Shown here: positions 1-8,947 of the stretch, piece by piece | Layout: the number at the start of each line of letters is the position of its first letter | Numbering within the stretch: the first letter of the stretch is position 1 | From: Ideonella sp. | GTDB taxonomy: Bacteria; Pseudomonadota; Gammaproteobacteria; Burkholderiales; Burkholderiaceae_C | NCBI GenBank assembly: GCA_015075545.1 | Contig: JABTUC010000001.1 | Location: 620,001 to 684,000 of the forward strand | DNA: 64,000 nucleotides | Direction of reading: 5' to 3' | Program-made: the position numbers and the translations under genes | Notes under the pieces: model-generated | The model's input: only the letters and a program-made list of their open reading frames with translations | Databases searched by the model: none | Told to the model about the DNA's origin: nothing

Positions 1-213
1 CTGAAGGAGCTGATGAAGCGCTCGCGCGAACTCGGCATGCAGACCTTCGACCAGTCCCTGTTCGATCTCTACGAGCAGCGGCACGTGTCGTACGAAGACG
101 CGCTGCGCAACGCCGACTCGGTCAACGATCTGCGGCTGCAGATCAAGCTCAACAGCCAGCGCGCGCGCAACCAGGATCTGGCCGCGGGCACCGAGCACTT
201 GACGATCGTCTGA
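1..213 (+). CDS. pilU: Type IV pilus retraction ATPase PilU, C-terminal fragment (5' end outside window)
   Basis: The frame is open from base 1 and encodes the last 70 residues of a PilT/PilU ATPase. The stretch with RSRELGMQTFDQSLFDLYE followed by a Y-E-D-A-L-R segment and a short charged tail is typical of PilU, the accessory hexameric ATPase that works with PilT to retract type IV pili at the inner membrane. The Walker motifs lie upstream of the window. A GC-rich hairpin follows the stop. PilU rather than PilT is inferred from the tail. Confidence 0.85.
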   Translation: MKELMKRSRELGMQTFDQSLFDLYEQRHVSYEDALRNADSVNDLRLQIKLNSQRARNQDLAAGTEHLTIV

Positions 214-221
214 TCGGCGCA

Positions 222-243
222 GCCGCGGCCTCGAAGCCGCGGC
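222..243 (+). terminator. GC-rich hairpin after pilU, possible terminator without T-run
   Basis: GCCGCGGC at 222-229 and 236-243 form an 8-bp stem around a 6-base loop, 9 bases after the pilU stop. No T-tract follows, so termination is only a possibility. Confidence 0.3.
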
Positions 244-303
244 GCAGCGCTCGCCGAGGGCCGCGGCTTAAACTGGCGGCCCTTTTCGTTGCCGGATGCC
301 GCC

Positions 304-1191
304 ATGAAGACCTACGATCCGACCCCCTCGCGCAAGGCCGCATTCCTCGGCCTCGGCGTGATGGGGTATCCGATGGCAGGCCACCTCGCGCGCGCGGGCC
401 ACGAGGTGTGCGTGTACAACCGCACCGCGACCAAGGCGCAGGCCTGGGCCGGGGAGTACGGCGGCCGCACCGCCGCCACGCCGCACGAGGCGGCCGCCGG
501 CGCCGACTTCGTGTTCTGCTGCGTCGGCAACGACGACGATCTGCGCTCGGTGGTGCTCGGCGAGCACGGGGCGCTCGCCGGCATGAAGAAGGGGGCGATC
601 TTCGTCGACCACACCACCGCGTCGGCCACGGTGGCACGCGAATTGAGCGCGGCGGCGCAGACGAGGGGCCTGTCGTTCGTCGATGCGCCGGTTTCCGGCG
701 GCCAGGCCGGCGCCGTCAACGGCATGCTCACCGTGATGTGCGGTGGCGATCAACCCTCGTTCGACGCGATCAAGCCGCTGGCCATGTCATTCGCGCGGGC
801 GGTGACACGAGTCGGCCCGAGCGGTGCGGGCCAGTTGGCGAAGATGGTCAATCAGGTCTGTATCGCCGGCCTGGTGCAGGGGCTGGCCGAAGGCATCGCG
901 TTCGGCCAGCGTGCCGGCCTCGACATGAAGCTGGTGCTCGAGGTGATCGGCAAGGGCGCCGCGCAGAGCTGGCAGATGGACAACCGCGGTACGACGATGA
1001 TCGACGACAAGTTCGACTTCGGGTTCGCGGTCGACTGGATGCGCAAGGATCTCGGCCTCGTGCTCGACGAGGCTCGCCGCAACGGCGCCCATCTGCCGGT
1101 GACGGCGCTGGTCGACCAGTTCTACGGCGACGTGCAGGCCGCGGGCGGCCGCCGCTGGGACACCTCGAGCCTGATCAAGCGGCTGCGCTGA
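304..1191 (+). CDS. NAD(P)-dependent 3-hydroxyisobutyrate dehydrogenase family oxidoreductase
   Basis: 295 residues, the usual length for beta-hydroxyacid dehydrogenases. The N-terminal Rossmann motif GLGVMGYPM lies near residues 16-24, the substrate loop VSGGQAGA near 130-137, and the catalytic lysine motif K-M-V-N-Q at K180. Members oxidise 3-hydroxyisobutyrate, tartronate semialdehyde or similar short hydroxyacids in the cytoplasm; the substrate cannot be told from sequence. An in-frame TTG lies 15 bases upstream, but the ATG at 304 fits the family N-terminus better. The gene stands alone between pilU and a convergent lipoprotein gene. Confidence 0.85.
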   Translation: MKTYDPTPSRKAAFLGLGVMGYPMAGHLARAGHEVCVYNRTATKAQAWAGEYGGRTAATPHEAAAGADFVFCCVGNDDDLRSVVLGEHGALAGMKKGAIFVDHTTASATVARELSAAAQTRGLSFVDAPVSGGQAGAVNGMLTVMCGGDQPSFDAIKPLAMSFARAVTRVGPSGAGQLAKMVNQVCIAGLVQGLAEGIAFGQRAGLDMKLVLEVIGKGAAQSWQMDNRGTTMIDDKFDFGFAVDWMRKDLGLVLDEARRNGAHLPVTALVDQFYGDVQAAGGRRWDTSSLIKRLR

Positions 1192-1203
1192 GCGCCGTGG
1201 CGT

Positions 1204-1875
1204 TCACTTCTTCGCCGGTTCGCCCGACGCAGCGGGAGCCGGCTTGGGCGTCAGATCGGCGAGTTCGGCCTCGCTGATGATCTCGAACACCCGCACCACC
1301 TTCTGTACGCCGCTGACCGAGCGCGCCAGATCGGAGGCGCGGTTGGCTTCACGCTCGGTGACGCGGCCCATCAGGTAGACGTTGCCGCGTTCGGTGACGA
1401 CCTTGATCGCGTTGGCCTGCAGATCCTTCGCGTCGACGAATGTGGCCTTGACCTTGGTGGTCAGGAACGAATCGTTCGAACGCGACGAGATCGAACTGGG
1501 AAAACCCACCGCCAGTTCGTTGACGGTCGAGCGGACATTGTCGATCTGCTGCACCGCCTGTTCGACGGCCGTGCGGTCGGCCTCGGTGGGCACCTCGCCG
1601 GTCAGCAGGACAGTGCGGTTGTAGCTCGTGGCGTTCACGTGCCCGCGGTCGCCGAGCAGCTCGCCCACGCGGCGGCTGGCCTTCAGTTCGATCGCCTGAT
1701 CCTCCACCTGCGCGCCGGTGCTGCGCCGATCGACGTACATCAGCGTGCCGCCGACCATCGCCCCGCCGATCACCAGCGGGGCGCACGCCCCGAGCTGCAG
1801 CGCGGCCAGCACTGCGGCAATCAACAGCTGCGGCCTGCCGCGGCGTGGCAACGATGGGTTTGGTGCTTGGATCAT
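1204..1875 (-). CDS. BON-domain outer-membrane lipoprotein (DolP/YraP-like)
   Basis: 223 residues with a lipoprotein signal: a basic N-terminus, a hydrophobic stretch and the lipobox L-G-A-C at Cys31. Two BON domains follow (roughly residues 65-135 and 140-205). This matches DolP/YraP, a phospholipid-binding lipoprotein needed for outer-membrane integrity. Context supports the call: as in enterobacteria (rsmI-lpoA-yraN-diaA-dolP) it lies next to an SIS-domain gene, yraN and rsmI, although rsmI is divergent here and lpoA is absent. Its ATG overlaps the end of the upstream SIS gene by 4 bases, implying coupling. Confidence 0.85.
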   Translation of the reverse strand: MIQAPNPSLPRRGRPQLLIAAVLAALQLGACAPLVIGGAMVGGTLMYVDRRSTGAQVEDQAIELKASRRVGELLGDRGHVNATSYNRTVLLTGEVPTEADRTAVEQAVQQIDNVRSTVNELAVGFPSSISSRSNDSFLTTKVKATFVDAKDLQANAIKVVTERGNVYLMGRVTEREANRASDLARSVSGVQKVVRVFEIISEAELADLTPKPAPAASGEPAKK

Positions 1876-2468
1876 GTGGGGTCCTGTTCTCCCAGCAATT
1901 GAAGATCGATCGCGTCGCACAGGCAGTGCAGGATCAGCAATTGCATCTCCAGCACCCGCGCGGCGCGCTCGTGCGACACGCTAATCGCCGCATCGGTCTC
2001 GGCAAGTGCGGCCAGCAGCGCACCGCCGCCGGCGCCCATCAAGGCCACCACGACCATGTCGTTGGCGTGAGCCGCCTGCACGGCAGCGAGCGCCGCCTCG
2101 TGCCCGCCATCGACGTCGAGCAGCAGCAGCAGGTCGCCCGGCGCGCCCAGCGTCGCCACCTGCCGCGCCAGCATCGCCGCGGCGCTGCCGGCAAGCGACA
2201 ACTGGCCCGACACCACTGCGTCGGCGCCCAGCGCGATCACCGCCAAGCCCGGCCGCTCGCGCTCGAAGCTGCCCACCAGCCGCGCCGCACACAACGATGC
2301 CAGCGCGGTGGCCGCCCCCACGCCGCACACGAGAACCTTGCCGCCCGCGGTCAGCACGCCGACGACGGCTTGCGAGGCCTCGGCGATCGGCCGTGCCAGC
2401 GGCTCCGCCGATCGGTATTTCAGGTCCGCCGCATCGAAGAACTGCTGCTGGATGCGCTGCTCGAGCAT
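1872..2468 (-). CDS. SIS-domain protein, DiaA/GmhA-like phosphosugar isomerase family
   Basis: 198 residues carrying one sugar-isomerase (SIS) domain; the segment VLVCGVGAATALASL near residues 65-80 is the phosphosugar-binding turn. Family members are either phosphoheptose isomerase GmhA, which makes the heptose of LPS, or DiaA, which binds DnaA at initiation. The position next to yraN and a DolP-like gene favours DiaA. The GmhA-specific catalytic residues were not checked, so only the family is claimed. It overlaps the lipoprotein gene by 4 bases. Confidence 0.78.
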   Translation of the reverse strand: MLEQRIQQQFFDAADLKYRSAEPLARPIAEASQAVVGVLTAGGKVLVCGVGAATALASLCAARLVGSFERERPGLAVIALGADAVVSGQLSLAGSAAAMLARQVATLGAPGDLLLLLDVDGGHEAALAAVQAAHANDMVVVALMGAGGGALLAALAETDAAISVSHERAARVLEMQLLILHCLCDAIDLQLLGEQDPT

Positions 2469-2528
2469 GGGCGCCGATGATAAGTCAGCCGTTCGTGTCG
2501 AAATGAACGCCGCTTTGCAGCGCTTGCG

Positions 2529-2900
2529 TCAGGCATCGAACGCCGCGCGCAGCCACTGCACCCGCTGCCCCTCGATGGCCACAACGTCGAAACGACACGG
2601 CGGCAGCTGCGCCAGTCCTGCCAGGAAGTGGCGCGCCGCCAGCACGATGCGTTGCCGCTTGCGCGCGGTCACGCTCCCCAGCGCACCGCCGAAGACACCG
2701 CTGGCGCGGGAACGCACCTCGACGAACACGATCGTGCCGTCTCGTTCGCGCACGATCAGGTCGATCTCGCCGCCGCGCGCATGCGGGCCGCGTGCCACCC
2801 GATAATTGCGGCACACCAGGATCAGGCCGTGATTCAGCAGGTGCTCGAGCGCGAGCGTTTCGGCCCGGTCGCCCGTTGACTTCGAAGTGGTTGCGGCCAA
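2529..2900 (-). CDS. yraN: YraN (UPF0102) family putative endonuclease
   Basis: 123 residues if translation starts at the TTG at 2900, which has a strong AAGGAGG 4 bases upstream. The core shows G-G-E-I-D-L-I-V followed by IVFVEVRSRASG, the D...E-x-R arrangement of the restriction-endonuclease-like UPF0102 fold. YraN is small and widely conserved; its substrate is not established. The open frame runs far upstream antisense to tldD, so the start rests on the Shine-Dalgarno sequence and the usual family length (about 120). It faces rsmI with 9 bases between the two start codons. Confidence 0.85.
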   Translation of the reverse strand: MAATTSKSTGDRAETLALEHLLNHGLILVCRNYRVARGPHARGGEIDLIVRERDGTIVFVEVRSRASGVFGGALGSVTARKRQRIVLAARHFLAGLAQLPPCRFDVVAIEGQRVQWLRAAFDA

Positions 2901-2909
2901 CCAGCCTCC

Positions 2910-3827
2910 TTGAACCTCGACGCATCGCTCTGCCGACAAGCGGCCGCCACTGCCGCGGGCGCTCAGCACTACCCCGCGCCAGCGCTGTACATGGTGGCCA
3001 CGCCGATCGGCAACCTCGCCGACCTGAGCCTGCGCGCGCTGCACGTGCTGGCGCTGGTCGATCTGGTGGCCTGCGAGGATAGCCGCGTGACGCGGCAGCT
3101 GCTGCACCACTTCGCGCTCGACCGGCCATTGCTTCCGCTGCACCGGCACAACGAGCGCGAAGCGGCCGCGGCCGTGCTGCAGCAACTGGCCCGCGGCTCC
3201 CGGGTGGCCTATGCCAGCGACGCGGGAACGCCAGCGCTGTCGGACCCGGGCGCGGCACTGGTCCGTGCCGTGACGGCCGAGGGCTTTCGCGTGGTGCCGA
3301 TTCCCGGCCCGAGCGCTGTGACAGCCGCACTCAGCGTGGCCGGCGACGCGACGGGCTGCGGTTTCCGATTCTGCGGCTTCGCGCCCCATAGGGGGCCAGA
3401 GCGTCTGCGGGCGCTGCAGGCCGCATGCGCCAGCGCCGACACGCAGGTGTGGTTCGAAGCGCCACACCGCATCGCCACGCTGGCCGCGACCTGGGCGGTG
3501 CACGCCGGCGCGCGCCGCCTCACCGTGTGCCGCGAGCTGAGCAAGCAGTTCGAGAGCGTGGCGACGATGACCGCCAGTGAACTGCCCGCGTGGCTGGGCG
3601 CCGACCCGCAGCGCACCCGCGGTGAGTTCGTGCTCGTGCTCCATGCCACCACCGAAGCCGCGGGCACCGAAACCGACGCAGCAGGCGCGCACGCACTCGA
3701 GATCCTGCTGACCGAACTGCCCTTGAAGCAGGCCGTGTCGTTGGCCTCGCGCATCAGCGGCTCGTCGCGCAAGGCGTTGTACGCGCTCGCGCTTCGAAGT
3801 CGGGCGGACGACGACGCCGGGCGTTGA
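2910..3827 (+). CDS. rsmI: 16S rRNA (cytidine-1402 2'-O)-methyltransferase RsmI
   Basis: 305 residues with all RsmI hallmarks: ATPIGNLADLSLRAL near residues 29-43, CEDSRVTRQLL near 55, SDAGTPALSDPG near 103, and the IPGPSA SAM-binding loop near 130. The enzyme 2'-O-methylates C1402 of 16S rRNA in the decoding centre using SAM. The only in-frame start that leaves room for the usual N-terminal lead is the TTG at 2910, which has no recognisable Shine-Dalgarno of its own: the CCTCC just upstream is the antisense of the yraN ribosome site. The two genes are divergent with almost no spacer. Confidence 0.92.
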   Translation: MNLDASLCRQAAATAAGAQHYPAPALYMVATPIGNLADLSLRALHVLALVDLVACEDSRVTRQLLHHFALDRPLLPLHRHNEREAAAAVLQQLARGSRVAYASDAGTPALSDPGAALVRAVTAEGFRVVPIPGPSAVTAALSVAGDATGCGFRFCGFAPHRGPERLRALQAACASADTQVWFEAPHRIATLAATWAVHAGARRLTVCRELSKQFESVATMTASELPAWLGADPQRTRGEFVLVLHATTEAAGTETDAAGAHALEILLTELPLKQAVSLASRISGSSRKALYALALRSRADDDAGR

Positions 3828-3893
3828 GGCGCGCGCCGGCAGCGCGACCTTCGTCCTCGTGCACCCGGAACAGCCGCTGCCTACAATGCATCG

Positions 3894-5360
3894 ATGATCT
3901 CGCGCGAACCCACGATCGAACGGCTGGCGCACGCGCGGCGCCTGCTGCTCGAGCCCGCCGGGCTCGACGAGGCGGCGCTGCAGGAGGCCCTGGCGTGCAT
4001 CGGCGGCCACCGCGTCGACGACTGCGACCTTTACTTCCAGATCACACGGCACGAGGGCTGGAGCCTGGAAGAGGGCATCGTCAAGAGCGGCAGCTTCGGC
4101 ATCGACCAGGGAGTCGGTGTGCGCGCGGTGGCCGGCGAGAAGACGGCATTCGCTTACTCCGACGACATCTCGCGGTCGGCGCTGCTCGACGCCGCGCGCA
4201 CCGTGCGCAGCATCGCGGCGGCCGGGCAGAGCAAGCGGGTCAAGATCGGCAGCGCGGCCTCGCAGGTGGCGGCCAGCCGTGCGCTGTACTCGGCGATCGA
4301 CCCCATCGCCACGCTCGACAGCACGCAGAAGGTGGCACTGCTGGAGCGCGTGGAGCGTCTGGCGCGCGCGCGCGACCCGCGCATCGTGCAGGTGATGGCC
4401 TCCCTGGCGGCCGAGTACGACGTCGTCTTCGTCGCCCGCGCCGACGGCACTCGCGCGGCCGACGTGAGGCCGCTGGTGCGGGTGTCGATCACCGTGATCG
4501 CCGAGTCCGGCGGCCGGCGCGAGATCGGCAGCGGCGGCGGCGGCGGCCGCTTCGGGCTCGGCTACTTCCAGGACGACGTGCTCGCGCGCTACGTCGACCA
4601 GGCGGTCAATGCCGCGCTCACCAACCTCGAATCGCGGCCCGCGCCGGCCGGCGAGATGAGCGTCGTGCTCGGCCCGGGCTGGCCCGGCGTACTGCTGCAC
4701 GAGGCGGTGGGGCACGGCCTGGAGGGCGACTTCAACCGCAAAGGCTCGTCGGCGTTCTCGGGTCGCATCGGCGAGCGCGTGGCGGCCAAGGGCGTGACGG
4801 TGCTCGACGACGGCACGCTGCCCGATCGCCGCGGCTCGCTCAATGTCGACGACGAAGGCCATGCCACGCAGCGCAACGTGCTGATCGAAGACGGCGTGCT
4901 GCGCGGCTACATCCAGGACGCGCTGAACGCGCGCCTGATGAAAGCCAAGCCCACCGGCAACGGCCGCCGCGAGAGCTACGCGCACGTGCCGATGCCGCGC
5001 ATGACCAACACCTACATGCTCGGCGGCGACAGGTCGAAGGAGGAGATCGTCGCCAGCCTGGAGCGCGGGCTTTACGCCACCAATTTCGGCGGCGGCCAGG
5101 TCGACATCACCAGCGGCAAGTTCGTGTTCTCCGCCAGCGAAGCGTTCTGGGTCGAGAAGGGCCGCATCCTGTATCCGGTGAAGGGTGCCACGCTGATCGG
5201 CAACGGCCCCGATGCACTGATGCGCGTCAGCCTGATCGGCAACGACATGTCGCTCGACACCGGCGTCGGCGTCTGCGGCAAGGATGGGCAAAGCGTGCCG
5301 GTGGGGGTGGGGCAGCCGACCCTGCGCATCGATCGCCTGACGGTGGGGGGCACCGCCTGA
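3894..5360 (+). CDS. tldD: Metalloprotease TldD
   Basis: 488 residues. The zinc site HEAVGHGLEGD starts at residue 269, and the downstream region carries the conserved glycine-rich GGGQVDITSG segment that lines the active chamber. TldD pairs with TldE (PmbA) as a heterodimer that degrades unfolded or flexible peptides, for example in microcin B17 and CcdA processing. No tldE is seen in this window. The ATG at 3894 is followed by the normal N-terminal helix. TldD is followed by the aromatic attenuator, which belongs to the next gene. Confidence 0.93.
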   Translation: MISREPTIERLAHARRLLLEPAGLDEAALQEALACIGGHRVDDCDLYFQITRHEGWSLEEGIVKSGSFGIDQGVGVRAVAGEKTAFAYSDDISRSALLDAARTVRSIAAAGQSKRVKIGSAASQVAASRALYSAIDPIATLDSTQKVALLERVERLARARDPRIVQVMASLAAEYDVVFVARADGTRAADVRPLVRVSITVIAESGGRREIGSGGGGGRFGLGYFQDDVLARYVDQAVNAALTNLESRPAPAGEMSVVLGPGWPGVLLHEAVGHGLEGDFNRKGSSAFSGRIGERVAAKGVTVLDDGTLPDRRGSLNVDDEGHATQRNVLIEDGVLRGYIQDALNARLMKAKPTGNGRRESYAHVPMPRMTNTYMLGGDRSKEEIVASLERGLYATNFGGGQVDITSGKFVFSASEAFWVEKGRILYPVKGATLIGNGPDALMRVSLIGNDMSLDTGVGVCGKDGQSVPVGVGQPTLRIDRLTVGGTA

Positions 5361-5458
5361 TGAGCAACAGCCTGCCTTGTCGTGGCCGCTGGGCATCGGC
5401 ACGGTGGGCGAGCCGGTTCGCGGGCGACCTGCCCACCGAACGTGCTAGAGTGCAGGCC

Positions 5459-5536
5459 ATGCGTCGCGCGCCCTTCTTCTTTGCGTACTTTTGGTTCTCG
5501 CCCGCACCCGGCGGCTGGATGAACGTGCGCACCTGA
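5459..5536 (+). CDS. Aromatic leader peptide of the DAHP synthase attenuator (25 aa)
   Basis: A 26-codon frame (ATG 5459, TGA 5534-5536) starting MRRAPFFFAYFWFSP. Residues 6-13 are F-F-F-A-Y-F-W-F, and another Trp follows at residue 20: eight aromatic codons in 25. The start resembles the E. coli pheL leader (PFFFAFF). The reading is supported by the terminator directly after it, the competing antiterminator segment inside it, and the downstream gene being the first aromatic-pathway enzyme. Its role would be to couple ribosome stalling on uncharged tRNA-Phe, -Tyr or -Trp to read-through. The peptide itself probably has no function. There is no clear Shine-Dalgarno beyond weak purines upstream. 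Confidence 0.85.
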   Translation: MRRAPFFFAYFWFSPAPGGWMNVRT

Positions 5537-5565
5537 AGACGACGCGACCCAGACCAAACCGCCGG
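5508..5565 (+). promoter_or_regulatory. Antiterminator pairing segments of the attenuator
   Basis: CCGGCGG at 5508-5514, inside the leader gene, is complementary to CCGCCGG at 5559-5565, the left arm of the terminator. The right arm at 5571-5577 is again CCGGCGG, so the two identical segments compete for the same partner. This is the classic 2:3 versus 3:4 attenuation arrangement. A ribosome stalled at the aromatic codons (5474-5497) would leave 5508-5514 free to pair. Confidence 0.75.
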
Positions 5566-5583
5566 TGACCCCGGCGGTTTTTT
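5558..5583 (+). terminator. Intrinsic terminator of the DAHP synthase attenuator
   Basis: ACCGCCGG (5558-5565) pairs perfectly with CCGGCGGT (5571-5578) around a 5-base loop, and a run of six T follows at 5578-5583. It lies 21 bases after the leader-peptide stop and about 40 bases before the DAHP synthase start. Confidence 0.9.
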
Positions 5584-5624
5584 CTTGCCCGCCCGAAGCC
5601 CCGCATCGACCGCTCTCCAGAACC

Positions 5625-6773
<1,149 letters not shown>

Positions 6774-6789
6774 TCGCGTCGATCCGGCA

Positions 6790-7368
6790 TCAGGCCGGTC
6801 CGTCGCGTTCGAGCTTGCGGCTGCGCCAATAGACGTCGTCGCCGCCGAGGCCGTCGAGGTTGGCGCGATTGAGCGTGCGCGCGAGCACGAACAGCAGATC
6901 GCTCAGGCGGTTCAGGTACTGGCGCGGCGGTGCGTTGATCGCGTCGGTCTCGCCCAGCGCAACCACGGCGCGCTCGGCGCGTCGCGCCACTGTGCGCGCA
7001 ACATGCGCGATCGCCGCGCTGCGCGTACCACCGGGCAGGATGAACTCGGCCAGCGGCGGCAGGCTGGCGTTGTAGCGCTCGAGTGCCTGGTCGAGCTGGC
7101 TGACCGCGTCGTCGGTCAGCAGCGCTTGCCCAGGCCACGACAGCTCGCCGCCGAGGTTGAACAACTGCTGCTGCACCTGCTGAAGCAGAGCGCGCACGTC
7201 GTCGGGCAGCGGCTCGCTCAGCAGCACGCCGAGCTGCGAGTTCAGTTCGTCGACATCGCCCATCGCGGCGACACGGCGATGGCTCTTGGCGACGCGCGCG
7301 CCACCGGTCAGGCCGGTGGTGCCGTCGTCGCCGGTGCGGGTGGCAATCCGGGTCAGGCGCTTGCCCAT
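6790..7368 (-). CDS. Cob(I)yrinic acid a,c-diamide adenosyltransferase (PduO type)
   Basis: 192 residues from the ATG at 7368, whose MGKRL start matches the family; another ATG lies three codons upstream. Motifs are TRTGDDGTTGL (ATP binding, residues 9-19), RRAERAVVAL and YLNRLSDLLFVLAR in the C-terminal helices. It transfers the 5'-deoxyadenosyl group of ATP to cob(I)alamin to make coenzyme B12. It is convergent with DAHP synthase (16-base gap) and divergent from the FAD oxidase gene. No cobalamin riboswitch is seen upstream. Confidence 0.9.
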   Translation of the reverse strand: MGKRLTRIATRTGDDGTTGLTGGARVAKSHRRVAAMGDVDELNSQLGVLLSEPLPDDVRALLQQVQQQLFNLGGELSWPGQALLTDDAVSQLDQALERYNASLPPLAEFILPGGTRSAAIAHVARTVARRAERAVVALGETDAINAPPRQYLNRLSDLLFVLARTLNRANLDGLGGDDVYWRSRKLERDGPA

Positions 7369-7458
7369 CCTCGGCATCGTAACCGCCGGGGGCACGCCGC
7401 GCCGCGTCTTCCTACAATGCGCCAGCTTCCCGGCCCGGGAATTATCGAAAGGCATGCC

Positions 7459-8877
7459 ATGAACGCGCCCGATCTCGATGTGCTGGTGAAGGTGCAGCGC
7501 CGCCCGGTGCCGCCGGCCTTCCTCGACGCCCTGGCCCAGCGCTTCGGCGATCGCTGCAGCCGCGCGCAGGCGGTGCGCGAGCAGCACGGCCGCGACGAAT
7601 CGCCGTTCGACGTTCCGCCTCCCGATGCCGTGGTGTTCTGCGAGAGCACGCGCGACGTCGCCGACGCGGTGAAGCTGGCGGCACAGCACGCAGTGCCGAT
7701 CATCCCGTTCGGCGTCGGCTCGTCGCTCGAAGGCCATCTGCTCGCGGTGCAGGGCGGCATCACGCTCGATCTGCAGCGCATGAATCAGGTGCTGCGCATC
7801 AATGCCGAGGATCTGACGGCCACCGTGCAGCCCGGCGTCACGCGCAAGCAGCTCAACGAGGCGGTCAAGCATCTGGGGCTGTTCTTCCCCATCGACCCCG
7901 GCGCCGACGCGTCGCTCGGCGGCATGGCCGCCACCCGCGCCTCGGGCACCAACGCCGTGCGCTACGGCACGATGCGCGAGAACGTGCTCGCGCTCGAGGT
8001 GGTCACCGCGGCCGGCGAGGTGATCCGCACCGGCACCCGCGCCAAGAAGTCGAGCGCCGGCTACGACCTGACGCGGCTGTTCGTCGGCAGCGAGGGCACG
8101 CTCGGCGTGATCACCGAGGTGTCGCTGAAGCTCTACCCGCTGCCAGAGGCGATTTCGGCGGCGATCTGCCACTTCCCCAGCGTCGCCGCGGCGGTCGACA
8201 CGACGATCGCGGTGATCCAGATGGGCGTGCCGATCGCGCGCGTCGAGTTGCTCGACGCCAACGCGGTGCGCGCCGTCAACAAGCACGACAAGCTCGCGCT
8301 GCGCGAAACGCCGATGCTGTTGATGGAGTTCCACGGTAGCGACGCCGGCGTCGCCGAGCAGGCGACCACGGTGCAGGGCATCGCGAGCGAGCACGGCGGC
8401 GAGGCGTTTCAGTGGGCGAGCACGCCCGAGGAGCGCACGCGGCTGTGGACGGCGCGCCACCGCGCCTACTTCGCAGGCATGGCCGCCAACCCCGGCTGCC
8501 GCACGGTCACCACCGACGCCTGCGTGCCGATCTCACGGCTGGCCGAGGCGATCGCCGAATCGGTGCGCGAGGCCGACGAGTCGGGGTTGTCGTACTACAT
8601 CGTCGGCCACGTCGGCGACGGCAACTATCACGTGGCGTATCTCGTCGACCCCAAGAACGGCGCGCAGTTCGACACCGCCGAGCGGCTCAACCTGCGCCTG
8701 GTGCAGCGCGCGCTGCGGCTGGAAGGCACCTGCACCGGCGAGCACGGCGTCGGACTGCACAAGCAGGGCTTCCTGGTCGACGAGACCGGCGAGGGCGGCG
8801 TCGAGATGATGCGCACGGTCAAGCGCGCGCTCGACCCGTTAAACATCCTGAACCCGGGCAAGATCTTCTCGCTCTGA
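7459..8877 (+). CDS. FAD-binding oxidase, GlcD / D-lactate dehydrogenase family
   Basis: 472 residues. The N-terminal FAD_binding_4 domain shows PFGVGSSLEGH and a following DPGADASLGGM segment; the C-terminal oxidase domain has VGDGNYH and GEHGVG near the end. Family members oxidise D-2-hydroxyacids such as D-lactate or glycolate and pass electrons to quinone or cytochrome c. A GlcE/GlcF partner is not present, so a stand-alone D-lactate dehydrogenase is more likely than glycolate oxidase. The ATG at 7459 has an AAAGG just upstream. Confidence 0.87.
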   Translation: MNAPDLDVLVKVQRRPVPPAFLDALAQRFGDRCSRAQAVREQHGRDESPFDVPPPDAVVFCESTRDVADAVKLAAQHAVPIIPFGVGSSLEGHLLAVQGGITLDLQRMNQVLRINAEDLTATVQPGVTRKQLNEAVKHLGLFFPIDPGADASLGGMAATRASGTNAVRYGTMRENVLALEVVTAAGEVIRTGTRAKKSSAGYDLTRLFVGSEGTLGVITEVSLKLYPLPEAISAAICHFPSVAAAVDTTIAVIQMGVPIARVELLDANAVRAVNKHDKLALRETPMLLMEFHGSDAGVAEQATTVQGIASEHGGEAFQWASTPEERTRLWTARHRAYFAGMAANPGCRTVTTDACVPISRLAEAIAESVREADESGLSYYIVGHVGDGNYHVAYLVDPKNGAQFDTAERLNLRLVQRALRLEGTCTGEHGVGLHKQGFLVDETGEGGVEMMRTVKRALDPLNILNPGKIFSL

Positions 8878-8898
8878 CCTCGCCGCCGCGGCACGCTG

Positions 8899-8938
8899 GC
8901 GCGGGCGAACTCGTCGCTCACCGGTGGTGCGCCCGCGC
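8899..8938. terminator. Possible bidirectional hairpin between convergent genes
   Basis: GCGCGGGCG (8899-8907) is complementary to CGCCCGCGC (8930-8938) across a 22-base loop, placed between the convergent ends of the FAD oxidase gene and spoVR. No T-tract is present on either strand, so this is weak. Confidence 0.25.
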
Positions 8939-8947
8939 TGGGCGCTC

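Noticed and set aside
2901-5402. Very long open minus-strand frame continuing upstream of yraN through tldD
   Set aside because: It is antisense to rsmI and tldD, has no matching family and is explained by the third-position GC bias of those genes; only its last 123 codons are yraN.
8899-8938. Confident bidirectional terminator between the FAD oxidase gene and spoVR
   Set aside because: The 9-bp stem has a long 22-base loop and no T-run; it is listed only as a low-confidence hairpin.
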